DNA of 64,000 nucleotides from Struthio camelus. Lineage: Eukaryota; Chordata; Aves; Struthioniformes; Struthionidae. The notes under the pieces are model-generated. The model was not told the DNA's origin. It was given only the letters and a program-made list of their open reading frames with translations, and did not search any database. Below, one piece after another: positions 1 through 10,600 of this stretch (within the stretch, counting starts at the first letter, position 1; every line of letters begins with the position of its first letter). The DNA is taken from assembly GCF_040807025.1 (NCBI RefSeq), contig NC_090942.1, positions 192,628,247 to 192,692,246 on the forward strand, given 5' to 3'. Both the position numbers and the translations under genes were made by a program.

Positions 1-2480
1 TAGGACTACAGAAGCTAATAAAGTGTCAGATGTCCTGCTGTATCTTAAATAGGGTGATACGTACCACTAGGGTAGCCCTTACCTTTTCAGATGCCAGTGT
101 TTTGAGTAACTACATGTGGAGCCTGGATGGAGTGTTTAAAAAAGGCACTGAAACTGCAAGCTCATGTTGTTGGTGCTAGGTTTGAGGGGGGATGCTGAGG
201 TAGGTACCAGGTAACTAGACCACAAGGCAGTGTCTCATCTTGAGAGGTCAGTCCCTGCTACCATCTGTTTGCTGCTCTGAATATGACCTCTAGGTGTTTG
301 TTTTAGCAGAGGCTCCAAGACTTTGTTTGCTCTCCTGCAGAGCTCTTAAACGCAAACACCTTAAACCTTTTTTGGTGCTGCTGGTAGGGAATGTAAATGG
401 CCTCTTCCCAACTGTTTTGTGTATCTTGTTCTTTTTCTGTCACCCTCCCCAAAGCCCTGGAGGGGGAATTGGGTTCCGGGTTGCTGCTCGGTAGTTTCTG
501 TTGGTTCCTCTTAACGCTTTGGAAACACCTGGAACTAGATAGCAAAGCTGTGGTTAGACAGTGTGTAAAGCAGCTTTAATGTGGCATTAATTACATGAAG
601 TCTGTTCTTACCCAGTTTAGCAACTGGTCATGCAATTTAAGATACAGTCCTTGATGCTTATAACTGCATCAAGGAACTTTGATTCCTCATGGCTCATAGT
701 ATAAGTTTGTTCTTATGTACCTGGACATCAGAGCTAGGGAATGCTTATATGCTCTTACTGCCATGCTGTCCACATGAGAACTCACCCTCCCTAACCCCTC
801 CTAAGAGCTGGAGAAGCTGCTGTTTCTCTCAGCCTCCTTCAGCTGAAGACTGTTCCAGGCTGCAAGATAAATGTGGTGCATGCGGTGTTAGCAGCAGAAA
901 TCTCATCAGGCAACTGGCTGACCTGCAACACTGTCTTGCTAAGCGGGTGGCATACAGCTTCATTTCACAGGAGCACATAGCGTGAGCAGAGGGGAAAAAT
1001 ACAACCTTCCAAGGGAAGGATGGTGAAATCTGCTCTGTGGCACACCTCAGAACGCTGCTTTTGCACAGTGGCTCATAAAGGAATAACTGAACTGCCACTG
1101 CACGAGGTCTTGTGATCTAGAGCAGAGGAAGCAACGTCCTGAACTTGCAGGCGGATCTGCAGCAGCAAGAGCTCTGCGCCTCACCTGCTGGGTTCAGAGC
1201 CCGGCGCAGATCCAGGTGTGTAGGCCTGGGGGTTATTGTTCTAGCTGCTGTGCAAACCTCAGAAATCATTTTTTTCCCCCTCATCAAGGACTGCATCGTT
1301 TGCTTGTAGCTTCCATACCAGGTTAAAGTCATATATTGTTTCTACAAAGTGTTTCATAAGCAAGATTTTCTTAATAATCTGTTTTTAAATTATGCATAAC
1401 TTATTATGGCATATTTTCCCCCCACTACTTTTAAGCATCTTATGTTGGAATAACTACTCTTGACTTTTTTTACAGATAGAAGAAACACTGTCCAGGTTAG
1501 CCTAAAAAGTCCAAAAAACTGTCCGAAGCCTACTTGTTTCTGTAATTTGTAGGCAACATTTTTATACTTGAGGTAAAAGCAGGGGAGAAAAGAGGTGCAA
1601 GTTTAAGGCCCATTCACGTTTGGTAATCGGTCAGCTGGTGTCAAAATAGGTGAAGTCTGTGTCTTTATAGGAACAGTTGAAATTGAAAAGTGCCTATAAA
1701 GTTAAAGACGGCCTGGGTACATGGAAAGGTAAAGCGAAATACACAGCAAATATGACACACGCTAAATAAATACCCTGGCAGTTCTTTTTAAATAAAACTT
1801 TGTCTTGAATATCTGTATGAATGTTGCTGATAGCCTGTACTTCGTGAAGAGTTATTTTAACATTTAAGCCTTTACTTTTTATTGTTTTTTAAAAAGCATG
1901 TATTGTACAGGTTTTCCACTGAAATTTGGAATTGCGTCTAAGGCTGAAGGTCTGGAAGTCTTTTTCTGTCATGCCATGTTTCTGCAGGTTCATCCAGAGG
2001 CTCATGAATTTCCGTAGGCTCTGATTGTCAGTGTAACTCGGCTTCTTTGCTGCTTGCTGGGATTACTGAGCAAGTGCTTTATCTTGGCCCATAGGAACAA
2101 TGTGAACAGGATTTCTCTCTCAGCTCGCAGACCATGTAGGTGCTGCTGTGTACACCATCTTCGTGCCCAGGAGAGCCACGGAAGATGGGGATCTCCTGCC
2201 GTGGTTGTTTTGCGAGTGTACTCTGAGATGTATGTTTCTTATGTAAAAAGAGAAATGTATTTACAACTAAGAAATGTAAAGGTTATTTATTTTAAATATA
2301 TATGTGTGTATAACATTCCTGTAGGCATTCTGGGTCTCTTCCATTCATGCCAGAACAGTTATTTTAATTGCAGGTATTAACTACCAGTAATTATTTGGCC
2401 TCATGACTGCAAATTACAGAAGTTCTGTTAATCGTCTGCCTTACAGCAAAACATGTTTTCTGCTAATAAATTAATCTGAC
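1..2480 (+). other. Non-coding plus-strand sequence, possible 3' UTR of a convergent gene
   Basis: No exon is recognised here. The plus strand has AATAAA at 1765-1770, 1791-1796 and 2465-2470, each with T/GT-rich sequence after it, plus AU-rich motifs such as TTATTTATTT at about 2283. In human, CDADC1 lies tail-to-tail with CAB39L, so this could be its 3' UTR or last intron. I could not find a CDADC1 coding segment in it. This is inference from gene order and signals only. Confidence 0.25.
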
Positions 2481-3904
2481 AGTAACAATTGAAGTGTGCT
2501 TTTTTTAAAGTGCTTTGGGTTATTAGGAGCAGCACAGGGCACTCTGAAAGGCGCTCGCCCTTTCCTGGCCCGGGGGCTGTGCCTGTTGCTGTGGGGCCAG
2601 CAGCTGTTCTCCTAGCTAAGCTGTGTCACCTCCCTCTGCCCTCACTGGACAACGCGTCTCAGTGTGGTACGGTGCCTCCTGTGAGCCCTGGGGATCCCCT
2701 GGGGTCCTTCATCCCTCCTCTGCAGAGCAAGAGCTACCTCAGCAGCACCCTCCAGTCTTTTTCTTGCTTGGGAGGGCTAGAGAGAGAGTGCCCAAGTGGG
2801 GACAGATAGGAGACCTGCTGCAGAAGGGCTTTTGAACTGAAATATCATTTGAGACGTACAGGCGGGAACTTTGTGGGACGTGGTGAGCAGGGCTGGTAAC
2901 TGGCTGGGCTCCCCTAGGGCCGTGTTTAATGCATGTTTAATTCTGAGGAGCGTTGCTGTATTTTAAACAAAAATTTCATTTCAGCTCTCCTGTCTGTGAA
3001 CCAGCCTTTAGAGCCAAACAGAAATTCTGTTTAATTTGCTAGATCCAGAAAGCAACATCACTCAGAGGCAAGAAAAGCGAAGAAGGCAGATGGTGTGTGC
3101 TACTTTCTAATAGATGTGAATCACTGTGTCATTACTGAAGCTGGTCGCAGCGGCACATGCACGAAGCTGAGCTCTGTTCTGCACGGAGGGGTAGTTGCGG
3201 AGAAATGTCGACAACCATTTAACCAGTCTTCTGGGGCTCCTTTTGTTTTCCCAGACCTGCTTAGCTGTCTGTTAGCATATGCCAGTTTTGTATGCTGTAG
3301 GCAAGACCTTTTCTTAAACAGTTTTAGGCATCAGACAATGTGCTGCTGTGCTCTGGGGGTTTGGTCTCGCTTTCGAGGGGAGAGGATTGGTAGCACGCAG
3401 CAGCTTCGGTGGTGCCACCTCCTTCTCATAATGTGACAAAGACAAGAAGGGACGAGGTGGGAGCTGTCACCTTCACTATGCCAAGCGCTGTGAGAAAACT
3501 CTCTTGCTGCTCACAGCGCTGCCGCTGAGCCTCTCGCGGGGGTGCTGCCGGTCAGCAGCCGGTGATTAAACTCAGCCTGGACAAGATGGTGCAGAGCAGC
3601 ATGGCGAAGGCAGCAGTGCAAGGAGAGAAGAGGCAAAGAGCTGCGTTGCTGCTGTGCTTAACAGGCCCAAATCATGTAAGGCTCCTGAATTTGACTCCCT
3701 AGCGCTAAAACAGGGCTGTTTTGCCTTAGCCACTACAAAAAAGGAAGAGAGGCTCATTGGCAGCCGTACCTATGTGGCAGCAAGGCAAAGCAGGATTTGG
3801 TGCCCTGGGGAGACTATCCCCAGCGAGGGGTTGGGGCGCTGCTGCCTGTGAGGATGAGGGCAGGAATGAGCACATACAGCACAGCTGCATGGAGGTGGGT
3901 TTTG

Positions 3905-3940
3905 TTTTTTTTTTTTTTTTGTGTGTGTGTGTGTGTTTTT
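3905..3940. repeat. T(16)-(GT)n microsatellite
   Basis: Sixteen T are followed by about seven and a half GT units and five more T. It is simple sequence, likely length-variable. Confidence 0.9.
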
Positions 3941-5475
3941 AAATTACTCCTAAGTAATGTAAAAGGTACCCAGATGAGCCCGCGGCTGCAGGCACCAGGA
4001 GACAAAGGTGCGTTGCAATGCACTGTAAATGCCAGCTTGCCCAAAACACAGGAATAGGAAGAGCAAGAAATGAGGCTGGCATAATCCCTAGCCCCTGACG
4101 GCCACGCTCCCATCTCCTGTGTGCCCGTGAAAGACGCGGTCCCTTCACTAGCTGGCTCCCAGCTCACCCCAGCAGAGCTGTGGCAGAGGCGTTTGCTGTT
4201 GTTTTAATTAGCAAGTGCTGGGCAGGTGTCAAAACACATGTCCAAAAATCATTTGGCTGCTGGAAGCACCCGCTCAGCTCCCTGCCTAACCCCGGGAAAA
4301 CTTAAAGGCCATGGGAACGTATATATTTTTTTTAATGCTAGGGTGCTCAGTCAAAAGAAGGGAAAAGGCTGGGTTCAAGTAAGTCCCTTATAGTCGTTAG
4401 AGAGCAAAACCCGTGTGCCCCTTGCCTCCCCGCAGCCAGCACCGCCAGCCCAAGGACGTTCTGCAGAAAGGCACTTGGGGCCAAAAAAGTTGACACTCTT
4501 CCATTTGACACAGAAAAATGAGGTATTCGTTTGACCAGAGAAAAAAAAAGCATCTCTCCTGACCAAACATTACTGCATCCTTTGGAAAGAGGCCGGGGCT
4601 CTCTGAGCCCAGCTCCAGTTTCACGGACAACAGCGAAGTACTTGCTGGAGGACAAACGCGAGCCAGATCTCCTCTCCCTCCCGCGAGCACGTTTATCATT
4701 AACTTATGAGGTCCACGTCGTTCTTTCCTTCACTGCCGATCTCATCCCCGGAGTATGCGGCTTCAGAGGCCCAAGCGGTCTCAACACCCACGTTTATTGA
4801 AGGCCAAAGGTCCATGGCCTTGCCGTGTTTTCGCACCTGCAGGTAGGGGAGGCCTTTCCCCTTCTTAATCATCAGCTTCCTCGGAGCAGCATATGCCTCC
4901 CAAATCCTGGGACAAAAAATTATGGTTCAAAGATTCCCGGTGCTCTGCTGTCTCAAAAAAGGTTTTTACGTGCAGGCTAGGAGCACGCTGCCCACCCCAC
5001 CGGACCCTGGCTGGGGACGGGGATTTGGAGGCGGCAGCCCAGGCTGCCTCCACCTTCCTTCTTTCTCCAAGCTCCAATCTTCTTCCCCATCTTGGCGCTG
5101 ATGAACCGTGTCCTGCACTCGCACAGCTCCCCCAGGGGTTAATTTAAGAGAAATTGCGAGCTCCTCGTGGGAGCAGTTGCTGAGGCAGAAGACGAGGAGC
5201 CTTGACCGAAGCCACCAAAGGAAACTGCAAAGTCTGTCTGTACTTCAAAGTTGCATTAGGAGAGACCTCATTTTCAATTCATTAGGAATATGTGTCCCAG
5301 CCTGCTGTGAAATAGTATGACGGTGCTTAATTTCATCTTTACCTTTTTTTTTTTTTTTGGTTCAAAGAGCTATGCAAGTTGAGCTTGGGGAAGACTCAAT
5401 TACTGTGAGGTGTGTGGGCAACGCTCACCTCAGGACCAGCTTCTTTCGTTTTATTATAGGACCACCCGCTACATT

Positions 5476-5476
<1 letters not shown>

Positions 5477-5507
<31 letters not shown>

Positions 5508-5524
5508 ACACGCGCACACGCACA
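5477..5524. repeat. (CT)n-(CA/CG)n compound microsatellite
   Basis: About 15 CT units (5477-5507) run into CACACGCGCACACGCACA. This is a compound dinucleotide repeat at the edge of the 3' CpG-rich domain. Confidence 0.9.
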
Positions 5525-5969
5525 GCGTTCCTCCCCAAATAGGCCGCTCGACGCTTTTTCTGAGAGCAGGCCGAAAGCCTGATTTCTCGCGTGCCCCTGG
5601 AGGTCGAGGCAAGGGACGCATGTCCCCGCGCTAGCAGAGCCCTGGGGACACCCCCCCACCCCGCTCCGGGAGTTCGGGGCACAGGCGGCGCCCTTTGGTT
5701 TCAGGCTCCAAATTGCAGGGGATCGGCCGTCGGCTTTGAGGATCGCAGTTCTGGAGATGGTCCCGGGGCTGAAGACTGCGGCAAGGCCAAGCCGCTGGTG
5801 GCCGGGCTTGCCAGGCCCTCTCGCTGGCAAGGGACACGGAGGAGAAAGCGCTCATCCGTCTCCCTCCGTCTGCTGAAACTGCGGCTGGCAAAGGAAAGGG
5901 TTTAGCGCTGCACGGAGTATAAGGGCTAGCCAGGAAGGTGAGAGAGAAAAAAAAAAAAAACAGAAATCA

Positions 5970-7420
5970 AAGCGATGGCTAATCATGACTTTAATAGCTT
6001 GTAAATATATATATTTTTTTAATTCCAGGCAACTAAGATGTACATTTGTTGTCTATATCTGACATCTGAAAATAAACCACGAGTCCACAATCTGCTCGGC
6101 TTCATCCCTTCTCTAAGCACATAAATTAAAGTATCAGTCACCCTAATATACAAGAGTTTTGTGAAGGAAAAAGTCTTGTTCTGCTTTTGCAGTTCAGTTT
6201 CACCTTTTTTCTTGAAGCAGCAGCTACAGTTTTAGCTAGATAACTAAGTGTCTTACCACCAACAGGAAAACCCAGAGCTCGGGCTATTCAGAAAAGAAAT
6301 TCAAGAAACTTCCACTCCCCGCTCTCAGACTCCACTTCCGAACACAGCATCAGAGTGACATTCCCATTCCCCATGAGAAAACAAGAGACCCTCCGCCCGC
6401 CCCCCCCGCCACCAAAAGACCCTTCAAGCACACCTGGGAAAACGCTTTGGGGACCACAGGGCTTATTCAGCTTAAATATTCCAGTGCAACGATTTCTCCT
6501 TCTAAAACTCCAGCGCCGAACCCGAACTCACGTCCCAACGAGCCGGGACGGGAAACGCCAGGCGAAGGGCCGCCGCCGGGAGCCCGGGGCTGTCGAGCCG
6601 CCTCCTAAACCTTGCCGAGGCATCCAGGCAATGCGCCCGGGCTCGAGAGGTGCTGAGCACCGGTGGCCTCGGGGACCTTGTGCAGCTCAAGGCTGCAGCC
6701 GTTTCCAACCCGGCGCCCTACCTTCAGGCCAAAACGGTGGGCAAAGCACTCCCCGCACGGGCAAGTTTGGAGGAAGAAAACCCAACCAACCGCAGAGCCG
6801 GCATCACCACTCCCGGCGTCCGCAGGCGGACACGGCCGAGCCGGCCGACGTCCGCAGCCGCGCGCCTAGCACGAACGGGAAAAAGGGTGAAAGACAACTT
6901 GAAGACGAAAGGAGGCAAAAACAAAGCGAAAAACGTGACCCTCACTGCTTTTTCATCGCTAACTCCAGAGCCGAACGTACTCTTTCACAGTCTTGGCTGC
7001 GCGCAGCACTAAAACGCGGTCACGACTAGCGGCGCGCAACGGAGAAACGGGACAGTCCTCCCAAGGGCCGCCGCGGGCCCGCGCCAGCAGCGCGAGTCTG
7101 CCGATTAAAGTTAAGCAAAGGGGTTCGTTCCCCTCGAGCACGAGCGAAAAATCTGTCAGACCGGCTTCTCAGACAGAGCGAGTCTACGCTGACATAAACA
7201 GCCATGATTAAAAATAATATATTATTCTAGTTTTTTTTTTTTTTTTTTAGTTTTCATGTAACCCCCTCCCCCCCACCATGCTCTCGACACCTAGGGACAA
7301 AGACAAAGTAAAAACCAGGCACTTGCTGTGCCTTCCCAAGCGCTACTGTGGCGTTGAAGGGACGCAGAGGAGCTTAACGAAGGAGGTTAACGCCTGCAGC
7401 GGGAAACGAGGGGCCGTCCC
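5970..7420 (-). other. CAB39L: Probable CAB39L 3' UTR
   Basis: Minus-strand sequence after the TGA runs about 1.45 kb to a good polyadenylation signal with no better candidate before it. The stop-proximal half (about 7150-6500) is very CpG-rich; the distal half (about 6260-5990) is AT-rich and looks like an ordinary vertebrate 3' UTR end. A run of 18 T on the plus strand (7231-7248) gives an internal A run in the transcript. The assignment rests on position and signal only; transcript data would be needed to place the end. Confidence 0.55.
5990..5995 (-). terminator. Candidate CAB39L polyadenylation signal ATTAAA
   Basis: The complement of 5990-5995 reads ATTAAA, a common variant poly(A) signal. 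Downstream on the minus strand is a strongly U-rich block (complement of the A run at about 5947-5960) followed by CUCUCU. This is the expected downstream element, so cleavage would fall near 5965-5978. Upstream are AU-rich and UGUA-containing stretches. Other minus-strand AATAAA matches farther along (5450-5455 and 4794-4799) could serve longer transcripts. Confidence 0.5.
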
Positions 7421-7600
7421 TCACGCCGTCGGCTTTTTCAAGTCTCGGATTTGCTTTATCAAGTAGTTCTTCTCATCGGTGAACTGCTCGTCATCCGTCC
7501 TCTCTTTCTGGAAATTGCTCAGGAACTCGATCAGCTTGGGTTGGTTTTTCAGCAGGATCTCCACGATAGGCTGCGTTTTGTTTGGACTGGCCACGAAAAC
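7421..7600 (-). CDS. CAB39L: CAB39L coding exon 8 (terminal coding exon with stop)
   Basis: The coding part is 180 nt: 59 codons plus TGA at 7423-7421. It reads [20 protein letters not shown], then [20 protein letters not shown], and ends IRDLKKPTA. The acceptor is ATTAG at 7601-7605, and the pyrimidine tract upstream includes a run complementary to the A run at 7610-7623. It covers about residues 276-334, the last helices of the MO25 fold. The C-terminus is short, as in CAB39L (KKTAP in human as I recall), and lacks the RPAQQEA tail of CAB39. Base composition is clearly GC-richer than in the other exons because the exon sits in a CpG-rich domain. Confidence 0.97.
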   Translation of the reverse strand, partial: VFVASPNKTQPIVEILLKNQPKLIEFLSNFQKERTDDEQFTDEKNYLIKQIRDLKKPTA

Positions 7601-10600
7601 CTAATATGCAAAAAAAAAAAAAATTAAAAAACAAAACAAAACAAAAGGAAGAAGCGGTCACAATATTGCCGTGAGCTGTTCTCCAGCTAGTCAGCGGGAG
7701 GCTGCCCGGCAGAGAGGCTGCTGCTGCTACCGCCTCGGCCCAAAGCAGGCAGAGAAAGGAGGTACAAACGGGCCGGTTCAGCAGCAGACCGAAGCCCAGG
7801 CGTGTCCGCCCGTGCTATCGCTTCCCTTTCTTTTGACTCTTTTATTTTTTTTTAAATAAAGCATTTGACTGTCAACCCCACCGCCAAGAGGTGGCTATCT
7901 GCCCTCGGCTACGTCAGGCTTGCGACGCGTCTACCAATCATCCAGGAGAACGGGGAAGTTGTGTGTCAGCAGCGATATGATTTCCGTACTAACCCAGGTC
8001 TAAAACAAGACGTACGTACCAGCTTTGTTTTGGGTGGCAAAAGCCACGAGAGATGCTGCGGAGATGCTGGGTCTGGGGACGCCAGCCGTCATCGCCGAAG
8101 GAAGGTGCGCGCCCGCGCGGCATTCCCACGTCTGCTTCCACCGAGGTTACCACGGCTGGGCAACAAAACGCTGCCGCGGCCGCTCGTGCAACCACATCAG
8201 TGACTGCAGCTATTCTGTACCCAGCGAGACGAAATTAAGGACGGACAGGCGTGGAAAACGGCCAGTTTTCCCTCCGAGCTGGTTCGCCTCAGAATAAAAA
8301 TGAACATCTGCTGGCAGCACCCAACGGCGGTTTGCCGGGCCGAGCGCAGACGGCCCGACCGCTCGCCCCTGCCCCGGGGCTCTGCATCACGTTCATTTGT
8401 ATTCACTGAGATTTTGCCCAAGCGAAAACTCAGGCCAGACCCAGCTGGGAGGTGCAGAGCCGCAGGCTCGCTGCGGGGCTACGCGCCGTTTTCCTTGATT
8501 TGGCGGCCACGCCACAGGCCCCGTGACGGTATAATATCCCCAGCTCTTCGCTCCCTCTTTGCACAGCCCTCCACGTCTCCTTTCTCTGACGACCTTGAGC
8601 TTTTGCCCTCAGATCATTTATTTTTTGCCCGCTTGCCATCCTAAAACTTCACGGTCTGAGTCAACAGCGCAAGGCTCCCCTAGGAGCCCTTCAGAGCAGC
8701 CGCTCGAAAATAACAGCTTCCCTGCATGATGCTCCAAGCACTCAAAATACCTCCTCTTGCCGGGGACACGTCCATCCGTCAGTAAGATGGTCAGCTCACA
8801 GCTCTCACTACCCTCTCGGTAGCTATTAGTCCTGTTGCTGCCGGGAGCATTTCAAAGCAATATCCCTTCCCTCCCAAACAACTTTGATATTCTACAATTG
8901 GTAGCTTGTTTCCTTTTAGTTTGAGAAAAAAACACTTTGGGGATGTGAACCTCTAGTGAACGTACTTTACAGCTTCCCACCCTGCGCCTTCTCCAGGGAA
9001 TACAAACCTCGGACGGCCGCGGGCGCAGAGGCCTGGCTCTCGCTGGGATGTGGCTGTCCATTCCTCTTTTGTGGCCAATGTAAGAACACAAGAAAATACA
9101 TTTACAGGACCTACGCTTTCAGAAATAATCTGATTTATGTGTACTTCAAATGGGACGCTTCAAAGGTGGCTTGACCTTGACGTGCTGAACATCTTCCCCC
9201 AGCGAATATTAGGCCTCTTTAAAGATAACTCAAACCTGACTTTCTGAATGAGCGACCCTAAATTGCTTCTTTTGTAAAAGCTATCGCTATCTGGTCTGCA
9301 AACAGGACTGAAAGCTTTCAGTGGTAAACCTAGTAAACACGAGCATTTCATGCTGGCTTTACGGCTGGTATTACCATAGCGAGCGCTCAGTTCAATAAAA
9401 GACAACACATCCTGTTTATCTTCCTGCTTGATTATTTCTAGATTATAATCTTCCCCTTGCAAAACTGTCAGACTGAACATTCAAACAAAGATAATCTTGA
9501 GTGCCCGTCTTGCTCAATGTCACCGGGGACTCGTAAAGCGAGAACGTTACAGGACTGGAAAATTCCTGAAATGTTATTCAGTGTTTTAACTAGGAAAATA
9601 ACATCAATTCTGAAAGTACCAACTAATCAGCTTCACAAAGCCCAGGACCAGGACCACCGTAAGGTTTTACTTTTAAGAGAGTCCCACTAATTCAAAACTC
9701 TGGATTGCCATAAAGAAAGAGATAAAGCCATGAAAATAGAAATCATTCTTAGAGCTAGCTGGAATATTTCTACTAAAATGAAGTTTAACTTCACAGAAAG
9801 ATCAGTTTCCGCTACGGTTTTGTTATGCAGGATTGTATGTTCTAGACCACTTAATTCAGATATACGAGAAAGAGAGACCCGAGATAAGGAGAGAGCTCAT
9901 ATTCAAATTCCCACTCTAAAAATAGCTGCTTCTGCACAGTTGTGTTTTGTGACAGAAAAAATCAACTCAGAAGCTTCAACAGCCGTCCAAAATGGACCTG
10001 TTGCTCTCTTCTGCATTAATAAATAGGCATGCCCTGTATATTCTCAGACAAACACCAAAATCACTTGATTAGAGAGCCTGGCCTTGCTTCCTCACAATTA
10101 ACAACCAGGCATGGCCATCTTCTGGGAATCCAGCAGAGCAAAAAGCGATTACAGAGGTTGGGTACCCTGAAGCGAGCATTTTAAGACTTACTCTGGGGTC
10201 ACCCACCATCTTATTTCTTGTGAACCAAGTCCCTTTGAACAAAGGAGGCCAAAGCTACCACCTATCGCTCAGCCCAAACACCAGTAGCTCCTCCACCCTC
10301 TGGCCAGCATTTGAAGGGTGAGAGATTAAAGGTCAAATCCAAAAGCTTTGACACTATTGAATAGACTTACAAACCAATTCACCGTGTCGAAACGGTGCTG
10401 GGCACTAAGCTTCTCCCATACTCACGGCAAAGACACCGCGCATGGACGTGCCATACAGTTCTTGCTGCTTGCTGGGAAGTGCTTAGCACAGCGTTTCTTG
10501 CCCTACAAACTCTCCAGCTGAGAAACAGAGAGGACACATCCACACAAACTTGGTTTCAGCTTCCTGTCAAGAGAAAACCGTCAGTACGGTCAAATTACGC

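Larger units (their letters stand above)
2481..5965. other. Intergenic region downstream of CAB39L
   Basis: No gene is supported. The region is moderately GC-rich (notably 2540-2800 and 3480-3640) and holds two microsatellites (3905-3940 and 5477-5524). Short open frames here have no recognisable family and no splice context. The right part (from about 5500) enters the CpG-rich domain that covers the last CAB39L exon. Confidence 0.5.
5550..8520. promoter_or_regulatory. CpG-rich domain over the 3' end of CAB39L
   Basis: CpG dinucleotides are dense in three blocks: about 5560-5900, 6520-7150 and 8080-8520. The last coding exon (7421-7600) lies between the second and third. AT-rich DNA separates the blocks (5990-6260, 7200-7260, 7600-7640). 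The density resembles a CpG island, but the position is the 3' end of the gene, so it could be an orphan or intragenic island, a promoter for antisense RNA, or regional GC enrichment. No TATA box or splice donor on the plus strand is convincing enough to call a transcript. Confidence 0.5.

Noticed and set aside
1440..1510. Possible small plus-strand exon after TTTTTTTACAG near 1484
   Set aside because: Only about 20 nt lie before the next GT, with no recognisable coding sequence; most likely chance.
6355..7029. 224-codon plus-strand open frame, the longest in the window
   Set aside because: It lies in CpG-rich DNA antisense to the CAB39L 3' UTR, where stop codons are rare by composition. The peptide is low-complexity, rich in Arg, Pro, Gly and Ala, with no known domain or splice context.
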